Source of the DNA: an uncultured Lachnospiraceae bacterium
GTDB lineage: Bacteria; Bacillota; Clostridia; Lachnospirales; Lachnospiraceae
Assembly (NCBI GenBank): GCA_902781455.1
Contig: CACZJF010000011.1
Span: 1 to 63,246 of the forward strand
Direction of reading: 5' to 3'
DNA: 63,246 nt
Below are positions 16,921-25,665 of this stretch, in pieces. The position numbers and the translations under genes were made by a program. Numbering within the stretch: position 1 is the first letter of the stretch; each line of letters begins with the position of its first letter. The notes beneath the pieces are model-generated. The model did no database searches. It had not been told where the DNA came from and saw nothing but the letters and a program-made list of their open reading frames with translations.

Positions 16921-17709
16921 TCACTCACTGGCCAAATCTTCTGTCAGTACTTTGAGCACCTCCCGGTAGGACATATCTCCTCCGAAGAGATCCAGCGCAC
17001 TGCCGATGGTGACATCAACCCTGTCCTTGCCCCGCTGTCTCAGATCCTTCAGATCCTGGAAATTTGCGATACCGCCGGCGTAGGTGACAGAGATTCCCGC
17101 CTCCGCCAAAAGGTCGACCAGTTCAAGCTGCGGGCCTCTCCGAAGGCCTTCCGCGTCCACCGCATGGACCAGGAATTCGCTGCAGCTTTCCGCCAGCTGG
17201 CGCAGTGTTTCGATGTTCAGACAGACGTCGGTGAAATTCTGCCAGCGGTCTGTCACGATATAGTAATCCGCTCCTCTTCTTCTGCAGCTCAGATCGAGTA
17301 CAAGGCGGTCTTTTCCGACCGTCTGAACCAGCTTCTCCAGATGACGTCTGTTAAATGTCCCATCCTGAAATACATAGCTGGTCACGATCACTTTAGACGC
17401 GCCGGCGTTTAAAAACTCCTCCGCGTTGTAAGGCGTGACACCGCCGCCAAGCTGGAAGAAACCCGGCGCCTGGCGAAGTGCGGCAAGGGCCTGCTGCTTT
17501 GTATCACGGTACTGCGGGGCGCTGACAGGGTTCAGAAGGATGATATGTCCGTCCTTCAGTCCGTCTTTGGCATAGAAACGGGCAAACCACGCAGCATCAT
17601 GCTCAGAGACATAGTTCTCCTCGGCGACAGACGCGTCGCCCTTCAGGGATCCACCTACAATCTGCTTGACTTTTCCGTTATGAATATCGATGCATGGCCT
17701 GAATCTCAA
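16921..17709 (-). CDS. hisA: Eukaryotic-type HisA/HIS6: ProFAR (phosphoribosylformimino-AICAR phosphate) isomerase
   Basis: HisA catalyses the fourth step of histidine synthesis. The protein follows the fungal/plant HIS6 form rather than the usual bacterial one. It opens RFRPCIDIHNGKVKQIVGG, has FFQLGGGVTPYNAEEFLNAG and ASKVIVTSYVF, the block DRLVLDLSCRRRG, EFLVHAVDAEGLRRG, VTYAGGIANFQDL and the end TIGSALDLFGG. The start is TTG at 17709, eight bases after AAGGAGG, giving 262 residues. No other his genes are nearby. The gene may be co-transcribed with fhs, 96 bases upstream. Identification as the HIS6 type is from remembered family motifs. Confidence 0.85.
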   Translation of the reverse strand: MRFRPCIDIHNGKVKQIVGGSLKGDASVAEENYVSEHDAAWFARFYAKDGLKDGHIILLNPVSAPQYRDTKQQALAALRQAPGFFQLGGGVTPYNAEEFLNAGASKVIVTSYVFQDGTFNRRHLEKLVQTVGKDRLVLDLSCRRRGADYYIVTDRWQNFTDVCLNIETLRQLAESCSEFLVHAVDAEGLRRGPQLELVDLLAEAGISVTYAGGIANFQDLKDLRQRGKDRVDVTIGSALDLFGGDMSYREVLKVLTEDLASE

Positions 17710-17805
17710 GTGCTTGTCCTCCTTGTCCTCCTGCGTCCGGGCACAGACACTCCCGGCACTGGTACATCGCTGCCTGATGGACAGGCACAATTCCTGTCTG
17801 ATATA

Positions 17806-19566
17806 TCAGAACAATCCTGTCACTTTACCGGTCTGCGTGTCGACATCCACCCTGCGGTAGGCGGGATTGGATCCGGTCCCCGGCATCATGGAGATTGCTC
17901 CGGCCATCGGACACAGGAACCTTGCTCCGCCATATTCCAGGATATCACGGATCGGCAGTCTCCAGTTCTTCGGAACCCCCTTCAGCTCAGGATCATGAGA
18001 CAGAGACAGGTGTGTCTTCACCATCATGGTGCAGTAATCGGCGTACTTCGGATCCGACTCGAAGCGCTGTGCCTTCTCAATGGCAAGCGGCTCCCAGTCA
18101 ACACCGTCCGCGCCGTACACTTCGGTGGCGATCCGCTCGACTCTCCTGCGCAGCGGAAGATCCAGATCATACAGATAGTGCAGTTCAGACGTTTCTTCAC
18201 AGGCATCCACAACTGCCTGCGCAAGTTCGAGCGCGCCTTCTCCGCCATACTGCCAGTGCTCGGACAGAGCGCAGCGCACACCGCGCTCAGCGCACATGGA
18301 CCGGATCAGCGCAACCTCCGCGTCTGTGTCTGTGTGGAACTTATTGATGCATACAACCGGACGGATCCCGGACTTCTGGACATTCTTCACATGGTGGAAG
18401 AGATTCTCGCAGCCCGCCTCCAGCAGGGCAAGGTTTTCCTTCGTGTACTCCTCGGGCAGCGGCTTCCCCGGCTTGACGGCCGGTCCGCCCCCATGCATTT
18501 TCAAGGCACGGATCGTAGCGACGATGACGGACACATGGGGTTTGAGGCCGGAGAGACGGCACTTCACGTTCCAGAACTTCTCAAAGCCGATATCCGCGGC
18601 AAATCCTGACTCCGTCACATGATAGTCAAAGAGCTTGAGACCGAGCCTGTCTCCGATGATGGAGGACTGTCCGATCGCGATATTCGCGAAGGGGCCGGCG
18701 TGTACCAGGCAGGGCTGATGCTCTACGGTATAGCACAGGGTCGGATTGATCGTGTTCCGCATCCACGCGCACATGGCGCCGGCGACCTCAAGATCTTCCG
18801 CCGTGACCGGATTGCCCTTCTTATCATAGGCAAGGACGATGTCTCCGATTCTCTTTCTCAGATCCTGCAGGTCGGTAGCGACCGACAGGATTGCCATCAG
18901 TTCGGAGGACACCGCGATGTTTGTACGGGTCATCATGCGATAACCGTCCATCTTCCCCTCTCCCAGACCGATCTCCATCTTCCTGAGGGACTGACAGCAG
19001 AAGTCCATGACAAAGTTCCACTGCACCCGCTCCGGATCAATGTCGAGTCTGCGGATGCCGATCTTCTGCAGACGCTCGTCGTCATAATTGCGCTCATGCT
19101 GCATTCTGGCATTCAGCGCGACCATACCCAGATTGTGCGCGTTCGTGATATCGTTGATATCCCCTGTCAGGCCAAGGGAGAACTCCGTCATCGGAATCAG
19201 GAGCGCGTTGCCGCCGCCGGCAGCGGTTCCCTTCACATTCATGGTCGGCCCGCCAGAAGGCTGGCGCAGGCAGCCGCCTGCATGTTTCCCGAGCTTCCCG
19301 AGGCCTTCGATCAGGCCCAGGGATGTCGTGGACTTTCCCTCACCGAGCGGCGTCGGGGTGATCGCAGTCACCTCGATGTACTTTCCGTCCGGCTTATCCT
19401 TCAGCCGGTTCATAATCTTTATGAAATCCAGCTTCGGCGTCCTGCCGTAAGGAATGATCTCATCGTCTTCAAGGCCCATCCGGGCAGCGAATTCCTGCAC
19501 GGACGGAAGGGTCTTCTCTGCCTCCTGGGCAATCTGCCAGTCTTTGTATTGAACCGGATCAAGCAT
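17806..19566 (-). CDS. fhs: Formate-tetrahydrofolate ligase
   Basis: Fhs makes 10-formyl-THF from formate, ATP and THF. The ATP-binding [14 protein letters not shown] lies near residue 85, and [27 protein letters not shown] and [16 protein letters not shown] are family blocks. The chosen start at 19566 ([10 protein letters not shown]) has GGAGAG seven bases upstream; an earlier in-frame Met does not. At 586 residues it is about 30 longer than the common 556-residue form, with an extended N-terminus. With glyA nearby it belongs to one-carbon metabolism. Confidence 0.9.
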   Translation of the reverse strand: MLDPVQYKDWQIAQEAEKTLPSVQEFAARMGLEDDEIIPYGRTPKLDFIKIMNRLKDKPDGKYIEVTAITPTPLGEGKSTTSLGLIEGLGKLGKHAGGCLRQPSGGPTMNVKGTAAGGGNALLIPMTEFSLGLTGDINDITNAHNLGMVALNARMQHERNYDDERLQKIGIRRLDIDPERVQWNFVMDFCCQSLRKMEIGLGEGKMDGYRMMTRTNIAVSSELMAILSVATDLQDLRKRIGDIVLAYDKKGNPVTAEDLEVAGAMCAWMRNTINPTLCYTVEHQPCLVHAGPFANIAIGQSSIIGDRLGLKLFDYHVTESGFAADIGFEKFWNVKCRLSGLKPHVSVIVATIRALKMHGGGPAVKPGKPLPEEYTKENLALLEAGCENLFHHVKNVQKSGIRPVVCINKFHTDTDAEVALIRSMCAERGVRCALSEHWQYGGEGALELAQAVVDACEETSELHYLYDLDLPLRRRVERIATEVYGADGVDWEPLAIEKAQRFESDPKYADYCTMMVKTHLSLSHDPELKGVPKNWRLPIRDILEYGGARFLCPMAGAISMMPGTGSNPAYRRVDVDTQTGKVTGLF

Positions 19567-19682
19567 AACTGTACTCTCCATTCTTTTGTGTACAAGCCTG
19601 ACACCGCCGGGGCTGCCGCGCCCGGGCAGCTTTTCTGCCTACTGATGCGTGCGGCCGGGATATCAGGATTAACAACACCATC

Positions 19683-21608
19683 TTATACGATCAGCGCCTC
19701 AAGATCTTTCTGCCAGAGCGTCACACATGCGTCGCTGGGCATGCGCAGATCGCCTCTCGGACTCACCGCTACAGATCCCGCCTTCGGGCCGTCCGGGACA
19801 CAGGATCTCTTGTACTGCTGGGAGAAGAATCTCCAGTAGAACTTCCTGAGCCACTTCAAAATCACATCCGCCTCATAGCGCCCCCGGAAGGCTTCCTTCG
19901 CGATCCGGAAGATCTTGGAAGGAGTAAACCCGAATCGCAGCACATAATACAGGAAGAAGTCATGAAGCTCATACGGTCCGACCAGGTCCTCTGTCTTCTG
20001 CGCGATCTCCCCATCCTTTGGCGGAAGAAGTTCCGGGCTGACCGGCGTGTCCAGGACGTCCTCCAGGACCTTCCTCAGCTTTTCATCCGCGAACGTTTCC
20101 GCATAGTACCGCACCAGATGGCGCACCAGCGTCTTCGGCACGGAGCTGTTCACCGCGTACATGGACATATGGTCTCCATTGTAGGTTGCCCACCCGAGCG
20201 CCAGCTCCGACAGGTCACCTGTTCCGACTACGATCCCGCCAGTCTGATTCGCCAGATCCATCAGAATCTGCGTCCGCTCACGAGCCTGCGCATTTTCATA
20301 GGTGACATCTGTGACGGACGGGTCATGTCCGATGTCCTGAAAGTGCTGCAGTACGCTCTCCCGGATGTTGATCTCCTGCAGGCTGCAGCCGAAGGATTCC
20401 GACATTGCGACGGCATTGCGCCAGGTGCGGTCCGTCGTGCCGAAGGCCGGCATGGTGATGGCATGGATTCCCTTCCGGTCCAGATGCAGCATGTCAAATG
20501 CCCTGACGGCGACAAGCAGGGCAAGCGTTGAATCCAGCCCTCCCGAGATACCGATCACGACATCTTCTGTATGGATATGATCAAGCCGTTTCTTCAGGCC
20601 GAGCGCCTGGATCTGAAAGATCTCCTCACAGCGGCGGTTTTTCTCATTTTCATCGGACGGAACGAATGGTGCCGGATCAAACCTGCGCGCGAGGGAAGTT
20701 TCCTTCACATCAAGATCGAATTCTGTCGATATGAATTCAGAGTCCCTCCGGCACGCAAAGGTGGTAATGCGGCGTCTCTCTGAACGGAGACGGTCGACAT
20801 CGATATCCGCATACGTGATTCCCGTTGTAAACCTTCCGGAATCTGCCAGCAGGCTGCCGTTTTCCGCGATCATCCTCTGTCCGCAGAAAACCAGGTCCTG
20901 GGAGGACTCTCCTTCGCCGGCGCTTGCGTAGATGTAAGCTGCCACCAGCCGTGCCGAGGTCATCCGTACCAGATCTCTCCGGTAGGCCGTTTTCCCGGTC
21001 ACCTCAACAGAGGCAGACAGATTCACGATGACATTGGCACCCGCCAGTACAGCTCTTGTGCTGGGCGGATCCGCAAGCCAGAGATCCTCGCAGATCTCAC
21101 AGGCGACGCGCAGACCGCCGGGGATTTCATCGCTGCAGCACGAAAAGATCTGATATGCGCCCAGCTTTACCCTCTCCTGGTCAAAGGAAACCAGAATCGG
21201 CTCGCCCGGTCCCGGGGTAAAATACCTCTGCTCATAATACTCGCTGTAATTCGGGATCGCCCGCTTGGGAACAAAGCCAAGAAGCGCGCCGTCTGACAGG
21301 ACAGCCGCGACATTGTACAGGCTGCCTTCCACCTCGAGCGGCAGTCCGACGAAAACCAGGGCGTGAACGCCCAACGAGGCGCGAATTACCTGCCGAAGAC
21401 CCTCTCTGGCCTCCTGGAGCAGCGTACTCTGCAGAAACAGGTCATTGCAGGTATACGCGGTAAGCACCAGTTCCGGAAACACGATAATCTTCGCCCCGCC
21501 TGCTGCTGCTTCCTGAAGAAGGCGGATTACTTCCTCCGTATTGTATGCCACATCAGCGACTCTGACCTGAGGCGTCACGGCTGCAGCCTTAATAAAACCG
21601 TCTCTCAT
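19683..21608 (-). CDS. nadE: Glutamine-dependent NAD+ synthetase
   Basis: NadE amidates deamido-NAD using ammonia from glutamine. The nitrilase-type glutaminase domain (about 1-280) shows Glu in VFPELVLTAY, Lys in GFVPKRAIPNY and Cys in VACEICEDLW. The synthetase domain carries the P-loop GISGGLDSTLALLV near residue 355. The start ATG at 21608 follows AGGAGG; the open frame upstream has no support. The product is 641 residues, normal for the two-domain form. Confidence 0.95.
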   Translation of the reverse strand: MRDGFIKAAAVTPQVRVADVAYNTEEVIRLLQEAAAGGAKIIVFPELVLTAYTCNDLFLQSTLLQEAREGLRQVIRASLGVHALVFVGLPLEVEGSLYNVAAVLSDGALLGFVPKRAIPNYSEYYEQRYFTPGPGEPILVSFDQERVKLGAYQIFSCCSDEIPGGLRVACEICEDLWLADPPSTRAVLAGANVIVNLSASVEVTGKTAYRRDLVRMTSARLVAAYIYASAGEGESSQDLVFCGQRMIAENGSLLADSGRFTTGITYADIDVDRLRSERRRITTFACRRDSEFISTEFDLDVKETSLARRFDPAPFVPSDENEKNRRCEEIFQIQALGLKKRLDHIHTEDVVIGISGGLDSTLALLVAVRAFDMLHLDRKGIHAITMPAFGTTDRTWRNAVAMSESFGCSLQEINIRESVLQHFQDIGHDPSVTDVTYENAQARERTQILMDLANQTGGIVVGTGDLSELALGWATYNGDHMSMYAVNSSVPKTLVRHLVRYYAETFADEKLRKVLEDVLDTPVSPELLPPKDGEIAQKTEDLVGPYELHDFFLYYVLRFGFTPSKIFRIAKEAFRGRYEADVILKWLRKFYWRFFSQQYKRSCVPDGPKAGSVAVSPRGDLRMPSDACVTLWQKDLEALIV

Positions 21609-21756
21609 CCTCTTTTCCTCCTGGCAGCGCTGGCTTCCCGGGCTGCCGCATGCCGGACATGTACCGCCGACACGTTGCGCTGTAGTCGGAACGCCGACAG
21701 CGTTTCTGCGGTCTGCCACGCCAATCATCGGTTACGATTGTTTCACACACTCAAAG

Positions 21757-22644
21757 TCACCGCTTCTGCTGGAATGCAAGAATCCGCTTCAGGTCTTCCA
21801 CGTCGAACCGGTACTTCTTCCCGCAGAACTGGCAGCCGACCTCAACCGGCCTGCCTTCGTCAATCATCTCCCTCACGTCCTTTGGTCCGATGGAGATGAG
21901 CGCGCGTTCAATCCGCTCTTTTGAGCAGTTGCATGCAAAGGAAACCTCGTGCTTCTCCGAAATCTGAAGGCCAAAGCTTCCAATCAGGCTTTCAAGGATG
22001 TCCTCCGGCAGCATCCCCTTCTCCAGCATATCCGTAACGCTGCTGACTTCCGCGATCCTTTTCTCCAGGATGTCAATCACTTCATCGCGCGCGCCCGGCA
22101 TCAGCTGCAGCAGGAAACCGCCTGCCTGCTTTACGCTCCAGTCACGGTCCACCAGCACGCCAAGTCCGACGGAACTTGGAATCTGCTCTGACTCCGCAAA
22201 ATAAAGCGTCAGATCCTCCGCAATCTCCCCGCTTGGCATCTGAATGGTGCCGACATAAGGTTCCTTCAGGCCGATGTCTCGAATCACGGTAAGGGTTCCG
22301 GAACCGATCGCGCCGGAAACGTCCAGCTTTCCGTTTGGCTTCAGCGGAATCTGCACATGCGGATTGTTCACATATCCCTTTGCGTGATAATGAGAGTCCG
22401 CCGTGACGGTAATGCCGCCGGCAGGACCGTCCGATCTGATCTGTAGTGTGACAAGCGCCTTGTCCTCCTTCAGCATGCTTCCGAACATGATCCCCCCGGT
22501 GAGGAGTCTTCCAAGCGCTGCCGTACAGACCGGCGTCGTGTCATGCGCACACCTTGCATCCTCCACCATCTGCCTGGTGGTAGATGCGAACGCCCGGATC
22601 GTATCGTCCGCCGCAGTTGCCCTGATGATATAGTCCTGCATCAT
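21757..22644 (-). CDS. hslO: 33 kDa redox-regulated chaperone Hsp33
   Basis: Hsp33 is activated as a holdase by oxidation of a zinc-bound Cys cluster. The 295-residue protein has the N-terminal fold (DYIIRATAADDTIRAF) and the C-terminal redox switch FACNCSKERIERAL with VGCQFCGKKYRF, that is CxC and CxxC. It lies upstream of nadE with a 148-base gap, in which no gene or clear terminator was seen. Confidence 0.96.
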   Translation of the reverse strand: MMQDYIIRATAADDTIRAFASTTRQMVEDARCAHDTTPVCTAALGRLLTGGIMFGSMLKEDKALVTLQIRSDGPAGGITVTADSHYHAKGYVNNPHVQIPLKPNGKLDVSGAIGSGTLTVIRDIGLKEPYVGTIQMPSGEIAEDLTLYFAESEQIPSSVGLGVLVDRDWSVKQAGGFLLQLMPGARDEVIDILEKRIAEVSSVTDMLEKGMLPEDILESLIGSFGLQISEKHEVSFACNCSKERIERALISIGPKDVREMIDEGRPVEVGCQFCGKKYRFDVEDLKRILAFQQKR

Positions 22645-22805
22645 TCTGTCCTTCCGAATCCAGGTCTTTTCCTCTGTCTAAATGGATCAACTATACCGTA
22701 TCGATTCTGCTTTCTGTCTTTTCCCCTCCGCCCGGCCGGTATCAATCAAGAACGCCGCACCGCGCTCGGCGCGAAGTGACTGCCTCTGAGCGCTGCTGCG
22801 ATCCG

Positions 22806-23660
22806 TCAGAAAAGCCCCAGCAGCGAAGTCAGCAGTCCTCCAATGACGCCGGCAGCATACAGGATCGCAATGATCTTCGCGCTTTCTCTTCTGCTTCGGT
22901 TGGAGCGGAACAGCACCAGGATTCCGACACCGGCTCCGACCAGCAGTCCGGACATCATGGCACCGGCACTCATGGCGCCATCCAGATACATGGTCGTAAG
23001 CGCGACCGACGCGGCGCAGTTCGGGATCAGCCCGATCAGGCCCGCCAGAACTTCACCGATCACCGGCTGGTTGAATACCAGGTTTTCCAGGTTCTCCGTC
23101 CCAATCAGTTCAAGGAGCAGGTTCAGCGCCACCGAAATAATCAGGATATACAGGGCAATGCTGAGCGTATGCTTCACCGCGGAACTCAGGATTCCCTTCT
23201 CGCAGTCACAGTGCTCCGCCTCGCAGATTCCGTGAATACCGGCACCGATCTTTCTCACATTCAGGCTGCGGAACAGATAATCGACCACGAACCCGGCTAT
23301 GATTCCATAGACAGCCTTCATGGCTATGATCTGAATGATCAGGCGGATATCCACCTTGCTGGAGAGGAAGATCGGCAGCATCTCATCTGACGTTGACAGA
23401 AAAACCGCGATCAAGGTTCCGACCGTAATCACACGCCCTGCATACAGGCTCGCGGCAGCAGCAGAGAACCCGCACTGCGGAAATGCACCGAGCAGGCCGC
23501 CTGCCAGGGGGCCGAGCCGGTCCGCCCTGCGGATCGCGGCTCTGGTCTTGTCACTCGTGCGATGCTCAATATACTCCATCACCAGATAGGTGAGGAAGAG
23601 AAACGGAACCAGTCTTGCCGTATCCTTGGCTCCATCGAGTATCGCTTCCCATATCTGCAT
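22806..23660 (-). CDS. Putative ArsP_2-family (10TM heavy-metal/manganese) permease
   Basis: This 284-residue membrane protein has about eight to ten hydrophobic segments. The motifs GLLGAFPQCGFSAAAASLYAG and GLIPNCAASVALTTMYLDG are the repeated half-motifs of the ArsP_2 family, annotated as putative manganese or heavy-metal exporters. A cytoplasmic loop with EAEHCDCEKG could bind metal. It follows glyA by 33 bases. No metal riboswitch was seen upstream. Substrate unknown. Confidence 0.75.
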   Translation of the reverse strand: MQIWEAILDGAKDTARLVPFLFLTYLVMEYIEHRTSDKTRAAIRRADRLGPLAGGLLGAFPQCGFSAAAASLYAGRVITVGTLIAVFLSTSDEMLPIFLSSKVDIRLIIQIIAMKAVYGIIAGFVVDYLFRSLNVRKIGAGIHGICEAEHCDCEKGILSSAVKHTLSIALYILIISVALNLLLELIGTENLENLVFNQPVIGEVLAGLIGLIPNCAASVALTTMYLDGAMSAGAMMSGLLVGAGVGILVLFRSNRSRRESAKIIAILYAAGVIGGLLTSLLGLF

Positions 23661-23693
23661 AATGCCTGTGTGAACCTCCCTGTCCGGCTTTCT

Positions 23694-24932
23694 TTACATC
23701 AGCGGATACTTCTTTGTAATATCCGCAACAATCCTGCGGCACTCTTCCGCCCTTGCGTCTCCTTCGAGAATCACGGAAGCGATCACCTCAGCCACCTGGT
23801 CAAAGTCGTCTTCCTTCAGACCGCGGGTAGTCGCCGCCGGTGTCCCGAGCCTGAGTCCGCTGGTAACAAACGGAGATCTCGGATCTCTCGGAATGGTATT
23901 CTTGTTTGCTGTAATACCGACAGCGTCAAGGGCTTCCTCGACTTCGGCACCGGTCTTCCCGGAAGCGGTCAGATCCACCAGCATCAGATGATTATCGGTT
24001 CCCCCCGATACAATGTCGACGCCTCTTTTCATCAGTCCGCTGCAGAGTGCTGCCGCGTTCTTTACGATCTGTTCGCAGTATTCCTTAAAGGAAGGCTGCA
24101 GCGCCTCCAGGAAGCAGACTGCCTTCGCCGCGATGACATGCTCGAGCGGTCCTCCCTGGGTTCCCGGGAATACCGCCTTATTGAGCTTATGCTCCTTGCC
24201 GAATTCCGCGCTGGACAGAATCATGCCTCCGCGCGGTCCGCGCAGTGTCTTGTGCGTCGTCGTTGTCACGACGTGCGCGTAGGGGAAGGGACTCGGATGA
24301 ACACCGGTGGCAACCAGACCCGCGATATGGGCGATATCCGCCATCAGGTACGCGCCGGCCGCATCCGCGATCTCCCGGAATCTCTTGAAATCGATCGTCC
24401 TTGCGTACGCGCTGGCACCGCAGATGATCAGCTTCGGTCTGCACTCCTTCGCGATGCGCTCCACTTCATCGTAATCGATAAACCCCTCCCTGGTAACTCC
24501 GTATGGAACATAGTTGAAGTACAGGCCGGAGAAGTTGACCGGGCTTCCATGGGAGATATGTCCTCCCTCCGACAGATTCATGCCCATGAAGGTATCGCCG
24601 GGCTGAAGCAGTGCCAGCTCAACCGCCATGTTGGCCTGGGCGCCGGAATGCGGCTGGACGTTGGCCCAGGTACAGCCAAACAGACGCTTTGCTCTCTCTC
24701 TTGCCAGATTCTCAACCTCGTCCACGATGCTGCAGCCGCCATAGTAACGGTGTCCCGGAAGGCCTTCCGCATACTTGTTTGTCAGCGGGCTCCCCATCGC
24801 TGCCATCACGGCATGCGAAACCCAGTTTTCCGACGCGATCAGCTCGATATGGCTGTTCTGCCTGGAAACTTCTGCCTCGATCGCGGCCGCAATCTCCGGA
24901 TCCTCTCTGCGCACCTCTTCAATTGAGTACAT
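23694..24932 (-). CDS. glyA: Serine hydroxymethyltransferase
   Basis: GlyA interconverts serine and glycine with transfer of a one-carbon unit to THF, using PLP. The 412-residue protein has [27 protein letters not shown] and the PLP lysine in [17 protein letters not shown] at 24932 follows AAGGAGA; earlier in-frame Mets lack a site. A promoter is predicted at 25025-25053. Confidence 0.97.
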   Translation of the reverse strand: MYSIEEVRREDPEIAAAIEAEVSRQNSHIELIASENWVSHAVMAAMGSPLTNKYAEGLPGHRYYGGCSIVDEVENLARERAKRLFGCTWANVQPHSGAQANMAVELALLQPGDTFMGMNLSEGGHISHGSPVNFSGLYFNYVPYGVTREGFIDYDEVERIAKECRPKLIICGASAYARTIDFKRFREIADAAGAYLMADIAHIAGLVATGVHPSPFPYAHVVTTTTHKTLRGPRGGMILSSAEFGKEHKLNKAVFPGTQGGPLEHVIAAKAVCFLEALQPSFKEYCEQIVKNAAALCSGLMKRGVDIVSGGTDNHLMLVDLTASGKTGAEVEEALDAVGITANKNTIPRDPRSPFVTSGLRLGTPAATTRGLKEDDFDQVAEVIASVILEGDARAEECRRIVADITKKYPLM

Positions 24933-25024
24933 AAACGTCTGCTCTCCTTTCATGAATACCATTCTGCCCATATGTTCGGTCTGCCGCGCGCCGGTTGCCG
25001 GCAGGCAGCATCACCCACCCGAGA

Positions 25025-25053
25025 ATCATATCGGATTCGCTATGACGCGTCAA
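25025..25053 (-). promoter_or_regulatory. Promoter of glyA
   Basis: TTGACG (25053-25048) and TATGAT (25030-25025) are exactly 17 bases apart. The leader of about 90 bases contains no riboswitch that could be recognised. Confidence 0.75.
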
Positions 25054-25117
25054 GGCAGTGAAGCAGAAACAGGACATTTTCCCGGATTCGGAACCAGGCC
25101 GGAATCGCCCCGGACAA

Positions 25118-25597
25118 TTACGATACAAACGCTGACACTGCAATCGCAGTCAGGTTCGCACTCATATGGCAGAGAACCGGTTCCTCCATACGGCCTGACT
25201 GCGTACGCAGCGCCTGCAGGATCAACCCGGCCGGAAATGCGTACAGCATCTGGATGACATTGCCATGCCAGAGGGCAAACAATGCAGAAACGGCAAAGGC
25301 GGCGAATCTGTCCGGCATTACTTTGCGGGTCAGGTTAAACAAAAACCAGCGAAACAGCATCTCCTCCAGAAGAGGACTGACCAGTCCGTATAATACGATC
25401 TGTATGGTCAATGGCTGCGCGAACAGCTTTCCGGACACAGTGTCCGGAAACAATCGTTCCAGGTGAAGTGCCCCGCTGAGCGCGCCCCAGATGAGTGACA
25501 TCGCCGCGCCGATGCATACTGCGCGCAGCAAAGAAGCCGCTCTGCCTGACCGGCTTTCCTTGCCTTTATAAGATTCTCTTTCTTCCCCTCTTCTCAT
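25118..25597 (-). CDS. CPBP family intramembrane metalloprotease
   Basis: The 159-residue protein has about four membrane segments and the three CPBP (Abi/Rce1-like) motifs in order: EEMLFRW (EExxxR), FALWHGN with the catalytic His, and HMSANL (HxxxN). It is short for the family, which fits a minimal protease core. Substrate unknown. It lies 68 bases after the Ig-like surface protein gene and before the glyA promoter. The ribosome site before ATG 25597 is weak. Confidence 0.78.
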   Translation of the reverse strand: MRRGEERESYKGKESRSGRAASLLRAVCIGAAMSLIWGALSGALHLERLFPDTVSGKLFAQPLTIQIVLYGLVSPLLEEMLFRWFLFNLTRKVMPDRFAAFAVSALFALWHGNVIQMLYAFPAGLILQALRTQSGRMEEPVLCHMSANLTAIAVSAFVS

Positions 25598-25665
25598 CTC
25601 GCATTCATTTTATCCCTGCAGGAAGCGAATGTCGAGCGATGCTGTCTTTGCCCGGCCTGCCGGAC

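Noticed and set aside
21609-21728. N-terminal extension of nadE with a CPACG pair
   Set aside because: The ATG at 21608 has a strong AGGAGG site and starts the family's conserved N-terminus; the extension is most likely untranslated.
24960-24985. PurR-box-like CCGAACAT in the glyA leader
   Set aside because: Only one half-site is visible, so there is too little to call an operator.
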